This document shows, piece by piece, positions 31,714-42,381 of a stretch of DNA of 64,000 bases. Numbering within the stretch: the first letter of the stretch is position 1; every line of letters begins with the position of its first letter. The notes beneath the pieces are model-generated. The model ran no database searches, was not told the DNA's origin, and was given only the letters and a program-made list of their open reading frames with translations. Both the position numbers and the translations under genes were made by a program. The stretch covers positions 62,001-126,000 of the forward strand of contig JANSLP010000017.1 in the NCBI GenBank assembly GCA_029298735.1, written 5' to 3'. This DNA is from Ophiostoma sp. CBS 140.51. Taxonomy: Eukaryota; Ascomycota; Sordariomycetes; Ophiostomatales; Ophiostomataceae.

Positions 31714-33615
31714 CTACAACAAGATGGTGTCGTTAATATGCAACAACTTGGTCCACCGTGGCAACTTCCGATCCCTCTCAAACATGTAGCCACAATTGTT
31801 GCACAGCGAGCGCGGACCATGCGGACCATCCCGCACCGCCCACACACTCGTGCCCCAGACGCGGCAGTGCGAGCACCTCCACGACGTTCTCTCGTTGTCT
31901 GTGAGGGTACCGCCGCCGCCATACCCCCCCGAGCCGCCCACGTCAGGCGTCGCTCGTCCTGGCGTCCCTCTGCCGACTGGCGATAGCGAGCGGAACCGCC
32001 GCTTCTTCTTGGTGCGCTCGCCGCGTCCCATCCTCTCTTCCTCCTCGACCAGCGCACCAAACCCGGCCGGCAGTCCTCCGGCCATGCCCGTATTGCTGCT
32101 GAACCGCGCCGTCTCGCGACGCAGCCGCCGCAGCTGCCGTTCACGGTCGTACTCTCTCTTTTCGATTTCTTCTTTGGACAAAATCTCGACCTTGGGCTCC
32201 CATGCGTCGCCCAACGTGTCGGGGTCGTATCGCCACCCACCAGCTGCAGTTCCGTCGGCATCGGCATGGCCCAGGGCTGCATCATTAGGGAAATCTGAGG
32301 GCAGGCCGCTGCCGACCAGCCCGCCAGACTCGCAGGCCTCCTTTTTTAACCGCAACACGGCTTCGTAAATGGCATGCGTCATGGCGGGGACCCACTCGCC
32401 GGCCAAGCCCAGATCGGCACACGTCTGGCGCGCGAAAGCCTCGGCTGTGCCGGGCGGGTGCAGCAGCGACCACTCAAACTTGTCCGTGTACAGCCGGGAG
32501 GCCAGGTTGATGTTGAGGTTGACGATGCAGCGGTACGTGTCGTCCGGGTTGAAGTCGTCGGAGCCCGGCTCAATGGCCTCGGCGACGGCCGTGACGGGTG
32601 CTGTCGTGGCGGCAGGTGCTGGTGCAGTGGGAATGGGGGTGCTGTGGCCCAGTCGTGAGGGTGTGCCGGCACCGGCCCCGCCTGTTCCCCGCAATGGCGT
32701 GTCGGCGCGGCTAAAGGAAAGGTGGGCGGGTGTGGCTGCGGTGGCAGGTGCAGGCGTTGCCGAGTCGCGTGCTGCTGCGTTGTTGTTTGTCGAAGAGTGA
32801 GACGAATGGAACAGTGGGTGCAAGGCCACACCCGCGTACTCCTCTAGCTGGGTGCGGATCTGCTTGCTAATCTCGGCAGCCACGGTACTGCGCACCGGCA
32901 GGTCCAGGTCTTGTGTCAGGGTAATGGCAAACTGGTCCGTTGTGATCAAGGTCTCGTGCAGGTTCCACAGGAAAGTATCCTTGAGCCGGAACGGGATCGT
33001 CGCCTCGCCCGGCTGCCGGTTCAGTGGGTTCGTCATGTCGTATTGTGCGAGCACCGACGAGTGTGCTCCCGGAGGTGGGCCAATCGGCGGGCCCAGCGGG
33101 GCCATGGGCATGTAGGGAGGAATCTCGACGTCGATGCGGATCGGGATCAGGGTCGACGGCAAACAGGCTTGTGCATAGTTGGCCAGGTCGGAGCGGGGGA
33201 CGCGCGTCTTGCCCTGCCAGTCGCGCCACACGCCCTGCACCTCGACAGGCACATCCGTGTCCTTGATGCGGTCAGCGGGATCCAGGGGCGTCGACGTGCC
33301 ATTCCCTGACGGCACCGGCGTCGACGGCGCGCCTCGTAACCGCAAACTAGACGGCCGGCGTCGTCCACTGTCGTCGTCGTCATCTTCCAAGTAGTCATCG
33401 TAGCCGTCTTCCGCGTAATTGATAATCGTGGTGCCGCGCTTGGTGGTCTTGGGCGCGACGGGCGCGCTGGGGTTGACGGGCACGAGCAGTGCGTTGTTGT
33501 ACGCTCTCAAACGAGCCGCGTAGGAGGACCAGTAGGCCTGGGGCGCCGACGACATGGCCGTTTCTGCGGGGGCAGCAGGGGCGGCGACAGGCGCAGCCGG
33601 TGCTGTGCCGGCCAT
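31714..33615 (-). CDS. SFH1: SNF5/SFH1 subunit of SWI/SNF-RSC remodeller
   Basis: Intronless, 633 residues. SNF5-family core subunit of an ATP-dependent nucleosome remodelling complex. The N-terminus has QAYWSSYAARLRAYNNALL and TTKRGTTIINYAEDGYDD, typical of filamentous-fungal SFH1. The SNF5 domain has two repeats: the first spans LIPIRIDVEIPP ... FLWNLHETLITTDQFAITLTQDLDLP, the second YRCIVNLNINLASRLYTDKFEWSLLHPP ... FARQTCADLGLAGEWV. A low-complexity Ala/Thr/Pro linker of over 100 residues separates them. The C-terminus carries a GATA-like finger, CSHC-(17)-CNNC, starting WRCSHCRVWGTSVWAV. Yeast Snf5 and Sfh1 lack that finger, while filamentous fungi often have it. Whether the protein serves SWI/SNF, RSC or both cannot be read from the sequence. 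Confidence 0.92.
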   Translation of the reverse strand: MAGTAPAAPVAAPAAPAETAMSSAPQAYWSSYAARLRAYNNALLVPVNPSAPVAPKTTKRGTTIINYAEDGYDDYLEDDDDDSGRRRPSSLRLRGAPSTPVPSGNGTSTPLDPADRIKDTDVPVEVQGVWRDWQGKTRVPRSDLANYAQACLPSTLIPIRIDVEIPPYMPMAPLGPPIGPPPGAHSSVLAQYDMTNPLNRQPGEATIPFRLKDTFLWNLHETLITTDQFAITLTQDLDLPVRSTVAAEISKQIRTQLEEYAGVALHPLFHSSHSSTNNNAAARDSATPAPATAATPAHLSFSRADTPLRGTGGAGAGTPSRLGHSTPIPTAPAPAATTAPVTAVAEAIEPGSDDFNPDDTYRCIVNLNINLASRLYTDKFEWSLLHPPGTAEAFARQTCADLGLAGEWVPAMTHAIYEAVLRLKKEACESGGLVGSGLPSDFPNDAALGHADADGTAAGGWRYDPDTLGDAWEPKVEILSKEEIEKREYDRERQLRRLRRETARFSSNTGMAGGLPAGFGALVEEEERMGRGERTKKKRRFRSLSPVGRGTPGRATPDVGGSGGYGGGGTLTDNERTSWRCSHCRVWGTSVWAVRDGPHGPRSLCNNCGYMFERDRKLPRWTKLLHINDTILL

Positions 33616-34706
33616 GGTGTGTAAGTGGAGAGTGAGTGGTATCGTCGCCTATCGCATGAAGGGGGAGGGGGGAGTGTTGGGGTGATCGAGGTTGGTGATG
33701 TTGATGTTGGAGCTCGAGCTAGGGTCGAAAAGAGAAAGATGAAAAGGGTGAAAGCAAAAAGATGTCGAAAAGGAGGAGACGCTCAATCAACGTGGCGAAT
33801 TGACAACAATGCCAACGTGGTGATGCGAGCTCGTTTCGCGTGTCGATGTAGTCGGTCGCAACGGGGTTGTCGTCGCTCGTTTGTCGTGGTCGTGATGGAG
33901 CTCCTTTCGCGATGCAGAAAGAGACGTGCAGTCAAAAAGGACGCCGTCGCGTTTTGGAAATTTTGGGCCAGCGCGACGAAGCAGAAAGGGCCAGGAAGGT
34001 CATGTGACTGCCTCACACAATGACTAAGCTTGCAGGGGAAGGAAGCATAACGACACCTGGCGGACGCTAATGCAACCGTAGCTCGCTAAGGGCGCTGCAA
34101 GCCAGGGACATCACAGCGTGTTAGTGGGCTTCGCCGTTGAGCTTTCACCTTGATACATCGAGAAGGAGCGACTCAAAAGATGGTGCAATATCGATTTCGT
34201 TTATCTCATTTTGAGAAAGAACGAAGGTGGTGCTGTGTGTTCAAAATTTCGACACTCGCGCCTTCCTGCTCACGACACACGCTGTCGAGACAATGTCCTA
34301 TGTCCATTTCAGGAAAGAAGCATCAGCCGACCACACAGTCGCCTGCCTGTCGCAGCTGCCTCACACATCTCGGAACAGGACGTCAAGTGACCTCCTGCCT
34401 ATTCTTCTGTTGTCTCGAACAACAACAAACATGCTAGTCAGTTGTAGCCAACTGCCTCAAAATCATGTTTCTCCTGTCTTTTCCCCTTTTCCTCATTTCC
34501 TATGGTTTTCTCCTTTTCTCAAACTCATCTCCCTCTTCTCCTACAACAACATCACGACTCTGACAACACTGCTCGTCGACCTTCAAACTCGATTTCTTCT
34601 TGACATTCCTTTCTCTCCTGTTTTCCTTTTCTACGACAACTGTTTTCAACGTGAACTGCCCTTCAACTTTTGACTAAACTTTGGTCAACAACGTCACTAC
34701 CTCACA
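33616..34706. other. Divergent intergenic SFH1/SLATT gene
   Basis: 5' flanks of both genes. The segment next to the SLATT gene (34470-34650) is rich in CTTTTCC and TCTCC tracts, as expected for a fungal transcription start region. No gene supported. Confidence 0.55.
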
Positions 34707-36014
34707 ATGTCATCTCCTGGAGATACGTTCCACGACACGTCGGAGCAGACGCCGCTGCTACCTGACAACAATGCTGACGAGGCCCAACCCGAACAAGCTC
34801 CCCAGAGATCGTTTTTGCCGTCGATTATGAACTGGCGGAATCTCGCCCATGGCCACTGCAAGCCTCCCAAACCGCCGCCGATTTCCATTCCCAAGGAACC
34901 CGACCACGAGGACCAGCACCCGCCTTCAATCAGCGAGTCGAGCAGCACTGGGCTCCCCAATAACAATGAAGGCTATGGCAAGCCCAACAACAGCAATGGA
35001 TCCGATACTGGTGCTGCTGATGGTCCTTCTGATGACACCAACGACAACGGCGAGTCCACCACCGCAGCCGACTCGGCTCCTCCAACGACGGGACCCTGGG
35101 GCGACCCGGCTGGGCTTGACATGCGCCGTGCCAACGACGAGAACGTCCTCCTCTTTCGCGAGGCCATTGGAATCCCGACATCAAGCACTCGTCCCAACAC
35201 GCCTGCTTCGGAGATGTGCCACTCCCCGCATCATGGCCCGAACCACAATGACGGTGGCGACCCCGAGTCGGGTGGACCTTCTCTGGACCAGTCCCGCGAG
35301 CATGCCACAGGCATCTATGCCCGAATCATCCAGGAGAAAAAGGCCAAGGTTTGGCAGTCGACTCTTTTGAACGGCATCTTGAACGCCTGCCATGTGGCCC
35401 AGATTCTGGTTGGTGCTGTTCTCACGACCCTCGGCCCCAACGCTCAAAACCATTCTGTCGCCATTACCGTCTTGGGCGCCACCAATACCGTTCTTGCTGG
35501 CGTCTTTGTCCTCATGAAGGGCCAGGGCTTGCCGGACCGTCTGCACAAGAACGCGCTGGCGTTCCGCCGTGTCCAGGACTGGGTCGAAGAGACGGACGCC
35601 TTGTTGGTCGCTGGTGTCGTCGGACGGGACCGCCGCGAGGTCGGCCTGCTGGTCGAGACGGCTTTCCAGAGATACAATGCTGCTGTCGCCAATGAGCAGT
35701 CCAGCTGGCCGGACCCGACGAAGCTGCCTGCCGACGGTGCGACGAGCAGCGGGGTGGCAAGTCGGGAGATTGTGACGGTGCCCACGGGTGCTGGTACTGG
35801 AACCCGTGCGGTGCCCTCAACGCCTGTGCCTGTGCCTGTGCCCGCGACATCTGCCCAGAATGAGTTGCTCGTGGACGTCGGAACGCCCGGCGGTGATGGT
35901 GGCCCCGGCAAGAGCTCGTCCAATGTCCAGGCCGCATCGGTGTCGAGCTCATACAAGAGTGACAATTTGAACCAGGACGGTGGCGCAAGCAAGACTTCGA
36001 CCACTCACGAGTGA
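34707..36014 (+). CDS. SLATT-domain (fungal type) 2TM protein
   Basis: Intronless, 435 residues. The first 200 residues are disordered and rich in Pro, Asn, Ser and Asp. The domain at about 200-335 reads GIYARIIQEKKAKVWQSTLL, two hydrophobic helices (NACHVAQILVGAVLTTLG and SVAITVLGATNTVLAGVFVL), then MKGQGLPDRLHKNALAFRRV and WVEETDALLVAGVVG, the layout of the SLATT_fungal family. SLATT proteins were defined by comparative genomics (SMODS and SLOG-associating 2TM effectors) and proposed to form pores in bacterial nucleotide-second-messenger conflict systems. The fungal branch has no tested function that I know of. The last 90 residues are again low complexity with PVPVPVP repeats. No SMODS or SLOG partner gene is visible nearby. 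Confidence 0.85.
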   Translation: MSSPGDTFHDTSEQTPLLPDNNADEAQPEQAPQRSFLPSIMNWRNLAHGHCKPPKPPPISIPKEPDHEDQHPPSISESSSTGLPNNNEGYGKPNNSNGSDTGAADGPSDDTNDNGESTTAADSAPPTTGPWGDPAGLDMRRANDENVLLFREAIGIPTSSTRPNTPASEMCHSPHHGPNHNDGGDPESGGPSLDQSREHATGIYARIIQEKKAKVWQSTLLNGILNACHVAQILVGAVLTTLGPNAQNHSVAITVLGATNTVLAGVFVLMKGQGLPDRLHKNALAFRRVQDWVEETDALLVAGVVGRDRREVGLLVETAFQRYNAAVANEQSSWPDPTKLPADGATSSGVASREIVTVPTGAGTGTRAVPSTPVPVPVPATSAQNELLVDVGTPGGDGGPGKSSSNVQAASVSSSYKSDNLNQDGGASKTSTTHE

Positions 36015-36834
36015 TGAAGGCGAGTAGGGTAAAGTGTATGTCTGAAGGGAGGTGACTGTGCTTTTGTCTGTATTGATACCCTGTGCGATTCTTTATTCGT
36101 CTTTGTGTTTTGTGTTTTGTGTTTTGTTTTGTTTTGTTTTGTGTTCTGTTTTTCTCTTCGTTCCCTTGCGTTGCTGTTAACGTCTCATTTACCAACAACC
36201 GTATATGTTTTCCTGTTCCCTCTTTTTTCATAGACGAGTTTGTATTTTGAGGGAGTTGTGATGGGAAGGTCGTTGGCGATTGTATCTTAACGTGTCAAGT
36301 ATGTGGCCGGGGATGGCCAAGTATTTCTACCAACGCAATGCATTTACTTTGGAAGGGGACGACACAATAGTTTATCAATTCAATATTTTGTTACTTGAGT
36401 GGAGTGATTTGGAATAAGATACATGCCAAAAAGTGACGTTGCCCATCGCACTTCGGAGCGCTTATTTTGGCCGGGCTGAATTGGACCGGCAGCTCTTTTG
36501 TCTTACACGACTCACAAAGAGCACAGCTTATCCGTAAGGCTTGCAGCTTGCGACTTGAGAGGCTCCGCAGGCTTACTGTTTCGCTCAGTGTGTCTTTATT
36601 CGTCAAATTATCCCAGCAGTTCCAGCTTTTGCCAAGTGTACGCTGATCATCACTTCCGTGAAGGCAGGGCTGACGTACCCAGTCCCCTCGTCCTCCACCT
36701 CATCGGCTTTACGTCTTGGCAGCCGCATCGCAAATCCGATGCAGTACTTTAACCTCAACCCCTCGCCCTCAACCACACTCGACACCTTTTCTTCACACAG
36801 AAACAAATCAATTCCCACCTACACAACCTTCGAA
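36015..36834. other. Intergenic between SLATT and DUF4267 genes
   Basis: SLATT 3' region with GTGTTTT/GTTTT tandem units at about 36105-36150, then the DUF4267 upstream region. No gene. Confidence 0.55.
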
Positions 36835-37233
36835 ATGTCCTTCTCGCCCATCCCCGCCTACGTCTTCGGCACCATCTTTACGGGCATCGGCGTCTTGTCC
36901 TTCCTCGGCCCAGAGACGGACTACGCCGTGTTCGGTCTTCCTCTTGAGGGGGCATCGCCAGCCAGCCCCACGAAGGGAGGCGTGTCCCCCTTTGTCTACG
37001 CCAAAGGCGCCCGCGATCTGGCCTTTGGCTTCACCTACTTTGCCCTCCAGTACCGCGGTCTTGAGGAGGCTGTGACCATCTTTTCGGCCGTGCTGTGCAC
37101 CGTCGCCCTCATGGACGGCGCCATTGTCAGCAAGTTCGGCGGCGACCAATACAAGGGCAAGAGTTGGGGCCACTGGGGCGGCCTGCTGCCGTTTGGCGCG
37201 TATGTCGCGTACCGCGTGCAGAACTCACTCTAG
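36835..37233 (+). CDS. DUF4267 small membrane protein
   Basis: Intronless, 132 residues. It has four predicted hydrophobic helices: IPAYVFGTIFTGIGVLSFLG, the segment around ARDLAFGFTYFALQY, TIFSAVLCTVALMDGAIVS, and GGLLPFGAYVAY. The order YVFGTIFTGIG, VYAKGARDLAFGF, ALMDGAIV then GHWGGLL fits the DUF4267 family of fungal and bacterial small membrane proteins of unknown function. Start chosen at the ATG after ACCTTCGAA; an upstream in-frame extension to 36658 lacks similarity and is probably leader. No catalytic residues are evident. Confidence 0.85.
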   Translation: MSFSPIPAYVFGTIFTGIGVLSFLGPETDYAVFGLPLEGASPASPTKGGVSPFVYAKGARDLAFGFTYFALQYRGLEEAVTIFSAVLCTVALMDGAIVSKFGGDQYKGKSWGHWGGLLPFGAYVAYRVQNSL

Positions 37234-37478
37234 GGCGAAGCAGACAAACGAGCACATTGAGGAGACAGTTGAACAAAATGATGTAAATAGCTAAACAAGA
37301 CTAAATTGAAAATGACATGCAAAAGAATTATGGTAAACAATTTGAAAACGCCAAACACTTTTCGAGGCTCGGTTTTCAACCTTTTTTAGATTTCCTTTTC
37401 TTTTTTCTCTTTCCTTTTTTCTTTTCCTTTCCCTTCACGTCAAAAGAAGCAGTCCTCCCTTCAGATGGACTAACTCTT

Positions 37479-39765
37479 TTAACCGTGCAGACCGCTCGTC
37501 CGCTCACGCATCAACTCTCTCCGCTTCTTGTCCGTGTCCGCATCAAAAGCAATAAACTCGTGCAGACCCGATCCCGCGGGCACCATCGGCAGCACGGGCA
37601 CCTTCTTGTCCGTCATCACTTCGAGGAGGGCAGGGCCGTCCGTGTTGATCAGCCATGTGAGAGAATCAACCACATCGTCCGGCTTCGACACACGGCGGTG
37701 CTGCACGCCCATGGCGTCGGCCAGCTTCTGGAAATCGGGATTCTTTTGGTGCGTGTGCGAGTAGCGGTCTTCATAAAACAAATTCTGCCACTGCGTGACC
37801 ATGCCCTGCTCCTCATTGTTGAGGACAATCACTTTCACGCCAATGTTGAACTGCGCGGCCGTCGACAGTTCGGTCAGGGTCATGTTGAACGAGGCGTCGC
37901 CGTCAATGTCAATCACCAGCGCATCCGGGCGGGCCACCTTGGCGCCAATGGCGGCGGGCAGACCGAAACCCATGGTACCGAGACCGCCCGACGTGATGAG
38001 GGTGCGCGGGTGGCGCCAGCGGAAGTGCTGCGCGGCCCACATCTGGTGCTGGCCGACACCCGTCGTAATCAGGGTCTGCTCCTTGCGGTCGGCCGTCAGG
38101 TTGCTGAGCTCCTCAATCAGGGTCTGGGGCTTGATCAGACCCGACCGCTCGGCGCGCTCGTACGCCGACAGCGGCCACTTGGCCTTCCACGTGTTGATGT
38201 CGCCGAACCAGTCGGAACGCTCCTCCATCGTCTTCGAGTTAACCTGGGGCAGGAGGTGGCGCAGGTTGGTGGCCACGTCACCTTCCACAGCCTCGGTGGC
38301 CTGGACGACCTTGTTGATGTTCTTGGGCATAATCTCAAAGTGCACAATACCGCCACGGCCCTCGGCCGCCGCCTGCTTCGCGGCGGGCGCAAACTTGGCA
38401 ATGTTCAGGGTGACACGGTCGTCGAAGCGCGCGCCCAGGGCAATAATCAGGTCCGCGGTCTGCATGGCCATGTTGGCGTAGGCGGCACCGTGCATGCCCA
38501 GCATGTGCAGCGACTTTTCGTCGAGCTCGTCGAACGCACCCAGGCCCTGCAGGGTGGTGGCCACAGGGATGCTAGCCTTTTCGGACAGCTCGCGCAGCAG
38601 CTCGACGCCGCCCTCGCTGCAAATGACACCGTGGCCGGCGTAAATCACAGGGCGCTTGGCCTTGTTCACGAGATCGGCCACACGGCCAATCGACTGCTTC
38701 AGCTGCTTGTCGGTCAGGGCCTGCATAGCACGCGAAGCGGCGCTCGGCATGGCGGGAATGTCGCACTCGGTGGGGATGGCGCGACGCAGCACGCCGGCGG
38801 TAATGTCCTTGGGCAGATCCACCAAAACAGGACCGGGACGACCGCTAGTGGCAATCTCAAAGGCCTCGTTGATGCGGCGCGGCATCTCCGCCACACTGCG
38901 CACCATGACGTTCCACTTGGTGCACGCGCGCGAGATGCCAATCACGTCGGCCTCCTGGAAGGCGTCGCTGCCAATCGCGGCCGTCGTCACCTGACCCGAA
39001 AAGACAACCATGGGGGTGCCGTCGGCGAAAGCATCGGCCATGGGCGTAATGACGTTGGTGGCGCCAGGGCCCGACGTCACGACAACGACACCAGGCTTGC
39101 CTGATGCACGGGCATAGCCCTCGGCCATGTGGCCGGCACCCTGCTCGTGCTTGGGCAGGACAAAGTCAAAGTATTCCGAGTTGTGGATGGCGTCGAACAC
39201 GGGCAGGATGGCGCCGCCGGGGTAGCCAAAGATGTGTTCGACGTTGTGCCGGAGCATCATTTCGTGGAAGATTTCGCCGCCAGTCATGCCGATGAACCTA
39301 GGAGCGTTAGCGGTCAGCAACGAAGAGACCGGCGAAACGAAGTGAAGCTGGTCCAACAGAATGCAGAGACGACGGGACGAAGTGAAGCCGGTCACAATCG
39401 TTCACCTTGTTCACTCGTTCCGGTCTCGGCATCATGTCACACGGTCACACATCGCACAACTTGTGAATGTAGGGGGTAGGGGGAGCTTACGACTCGTCCA
39501 TGACCGTCTTGCGAGGATTCACCAGCGGCTGCACGGAATGTCCCTTCTCGGCATTGAAGCTCGGGCTGGGTGCCGGTCTTGAGCCGCCGCGGGTGGCAGC
39601 CGCAGTGGCGGCCGTGGTCTGTTTCCGCGAGCCCGAGGGCACGGTCTTGCTGGGCGTGACGACGGCGACGGCGGCCGTCTTGGAGAAGTGGCGGACATTC
39701 GTCTTTAGCGGTGCTGTCTGCACAGCTTTCCGCAGAGCCCGGGCGGCGGGCGCGGAACGCAACAT
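37479..39765 (-). CDS. ILV2: Acetolactate synthase catalytic subunit (mitochondrial)
   Basis: Two exons, 39491-39765 and 37479-39297, giving 697 residues. Thiamine-diphosphate and FAD-dependent enzyme that makes acetolactate or acetohydroxybutyrate, the first common step of valine, leucine and isoleucine synthesis; target of sulfonylurea-type inhibitors. The N-terminal 80 residues (MLRSAPAARALRKAVQT..., RHFSKT) are a mitochondrial transit peptide. Core motifs: FGYPGGAILPVFDAI, LPKHEQGAGHMAEGYARASG with the catalytic Glu, TSGPGATNVITPMADA, the FAD domain, GLGTMGFGLPAAIGAK, and the ThDP/Mg motif DIDGDASFNM with LNNEEQGMVTQWQ. Splicing joins VMDES and FIGMTGGEIF in phase. The 193-nt intron is long for this genome and holds two related direct repeats. 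Confidence 0.97.
39298..39490 (-). repeat. ILV2 intron with CACTTCG-type direct repeats
   Basis: In coding orientation, two copies of CTTCACTTCGT (followed by TTCG and CCCG) lie 38 bases apart within the intron, at about 39336-39347 and 39374-39385 on the plus strand. They are variants of the motif in the other long introns. Confidence 0.6.
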
Positions 39766-41622
39766 TGTGAGGGTGGGTGGGAGGGTGTGTGAGGAAGAGA
39801 GGAGATGGGAGGAGTGTCGATGTCGGTGAGTATCGGAGGTCGACGAGGTGTCGGTGTCGGTGTCGATGTCGATGTCGATGTCGAATCGAATCGAAAGAGT
39901 CAAAGTCGAAAAGAAGAGATGTGGTTGATTGAAGAAAAAAGAGGAGAAGGCAGAGGAGGAAGGGCAGACTAAAAATGGCAAGGTACGAAAGTAGGGAAAG
40001 AACGACCCCAGAAAAATAAGAGTCACCACTTCTGTTTTTGGACGACCGAAATCTGTGGATTCAGATGCCAGCCAGACAAGATGGTGGTAAAATGCACAAA
40101 AACGTGTCGATCGATCTGAAGCTCCTATTCCGTGCTCCGTCGGAGGAGAGAAAAGAAATACAATCCAATAAAATTCGATTAAAAGAAAGGTCAAAAGAGT
40201 CACCGACTGGTATGCACAAAAGTGTTTTCGTTCGTTCTTTCCTTCTTCAGTCTTGCTGTTTTTTTTTCAGTGCCTTAGACCCGGGCAGGAGCGACGAGTT
40301 TCGGAGGGCGCTCTCTGCGCTCTTGCTGTTCCTGGCAGTCTGGACTGTGACTCTTCGCCCTCTTCCCCTCAATTCCCAATTTCTCCCCTTCTGCCCTTTT
40401 TTTCGCCCTCTTGTCGACTGCGTTTTTCGCCTTTGGTTCTCGCCCTTCTCCTAATAATTTTTCCCAAGTCACCCACACTGGCCAATCAGAAGAGAGACGA
40501 ATTGGCCTTATGGGTCCACCTCCAACGGAGCTGCACGTCGAGTGGCCAGGCCGACTCCGCTTTTGGCTATCCTGGGGGCGATATCGGGACAAGGGAAATG
40601 TTGTCTCTGTGAAGATGGTGAAAAAAAAGAGGAGACACGCGCCCAGACCGCTTGGTCTCCTGGGTCGCCATTTCGCTGTTGACAGTTGGACATCGGACCG
40701 TGTCATGTGACAGAAGAAGCCGATGAAGATGAGAGCGAGGTCAATATGTGCCCACAACATGCGATGAAGGAGATTCAACGAGAATTATTTTTATGAAAGA
40801 GAGGTTGATTTTATCTGAGAATAACCATCATACCAGACAGTCGACGCAAGACGTTGTCTTTTATGCAGACAATGTGATGCACTGTCAAGTTGGCTGCTTT
40901 GATGCATGCACGTCTCGAAGTTTATCCGAAAAAACCCGTGCTTGTCAGCAGAAAGCTGACGCCACACACCAGCCACAACTGTCGTTGTGAGTTGTGAATT
41001 GTGACAGCACTGTTGGGCAGGCATTAGAGCCAAAGCGTGCTAGCGTCTAATCGTGTAAGTCATCACAGTCAACAAGAACACAACATGAAGCTATTCACAT
41101 AATTGTATGTGTACAATTTGCAATTCAATGTATTTGATTGATGTCGTTCTGAAGATGGAGTATGTTGTTACAAATGAGATGTTGAAAGTTGTCGGGGGAA
41201 AAGCGATAAAGGAAATCTATCGGTAGTTGTCGGATCCAGATCCAAAGTGGTGACATTAAAGGAGAGGAAAAAACAAAACAAACAAAAAAATGAAAACAAA
41301 TTTGTGATAAATCCACAAAAGTCCAGATAAAAGAAAAGAAATCATCAAAAATATGTCAGAAAGTGACCAGTTTATTTGAAAACAATAAGTGAAGCAAAAA
41401 CAAGGAAAATGCGGTATCATGTCCATCCTCCCCTTTCCCTCCACGCGTCGTTCATTGTTTGTTTGTCGTGGTTGTTCGCAGTGTGTAGCAGGTGGATCGC
41501 CACTCATGTCTCTCTGCGTGGCCGTTAGTTACTGTCTGTGGTCAGATTAGGACTCGCACAACAAGAGGGCAAATAAAAAAAGCATGTACTCTGGGGCACT
41601 AGGGGGGGGGGTGGGTCGGGTC
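39766..41622. other. Intergenic between ILV2 and tail-protein gene 1
   Basis: ILV2 leader contains GTGTCG/GATGTC hexamer repeats at 39845-39890. A CT-rich tract lies at 40230-40460. 41080-41420 is AT-rich. A G-run (41603-41611) precedes the stop of the next gene. No coding gene supported. Confidence 0.5.
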
Positions 41623-42381
41623 TCACAGCAATGCAAGCGTCAGGTCGCCGTGGATGCGCGCCTTGAGCTCGATCTCAATCTCCAGGTTCAGGTCCAGGCG
41701 CAGCCGCAACGGGTTCTTGCTGCTGTCGCTCTGCTGCGGCTGCTGTTGCATCTGCTGCTGCTGCATCTGCTGCATCATCTGCTGTTGCTGTTGCTGCTGG
41801 GCGAGCTGTTGATCATTTTGGTTGTCCTGCTGGGGTCTCTGCCGCCGCCGCCGCCGCGGCTGCATTTGACGCTCCTGTTGATCCTCTTCGATCGCCCGCC
41901 CCAGAGGCTGCTCGTCTGTCGGGGTGGCGGGCTGCGAGGACGACGGGGTGGGCGCTTGCTGGGTGGCGGCCTGCGGGCGACGGGGCTTGCGGCGACGTTC
42001 GCGCTGGCGCTCCGGTTCGGGCTCGGGCTCGGGCTCGGCTTCGGCCTGTTCTTCGGGCTGCTCCTCTTCTTGCTGCTCTTCCTCGGGCTGCTCATCACCC
42101 TCTTGCTGCTCCTCCTCACCCCCCTCTAGGTCGGGCTCGTGTTCTTCACCCTCACCCTCACCCTCGCCTTCGTCGTAGTGCTCTTGCTCGTCGCCCTGGT
42201 CCTGCTCGTCCTGCTCCTCATGCTCCTCATCCTGAGGCTGCTCCTCCTCCTGCTGCTCCACCGGCTGCTGCTCGTTCGGGGCGGCATCCTCGTGCTCCTC
42301 GGCACGCTCGTTGCTCTTGCGCTAGACTGTTAGTCAAGTACAGTGTGTATGATGTAGACAAAGTCGACTTACAGGAGGCAT
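41623..42381 (-). CDS. Gln/Glu-rich protein with conserved alternating C-terminal tail (1)
   Basis: Two exons, 42373-42381 (only MPP) and 41623-42321, giving 235 residues. Function unknown. Residues 4-110 are almost entirely Glu, Gln, Asp and Pro. A basic RERRRKPRRPQ segment follows, then PRRRRRQRPQQDNQ and poly-Gln. The last 30 residues form a strictly alternating hydrophobic/polar tail beginning NPLRLRLDLNLEIEIE and ending GDLTLALL. The same tail occurs in the gene at 45243, where 24 of 28 positions are identical. I recall this tail in many Pezizomycotina proteins annotated only as hypothetical. The 51-nt intron (GTAAGT, CTAAC, CTAG) puts the start three codons before the main exon. Confidence 0.75.
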
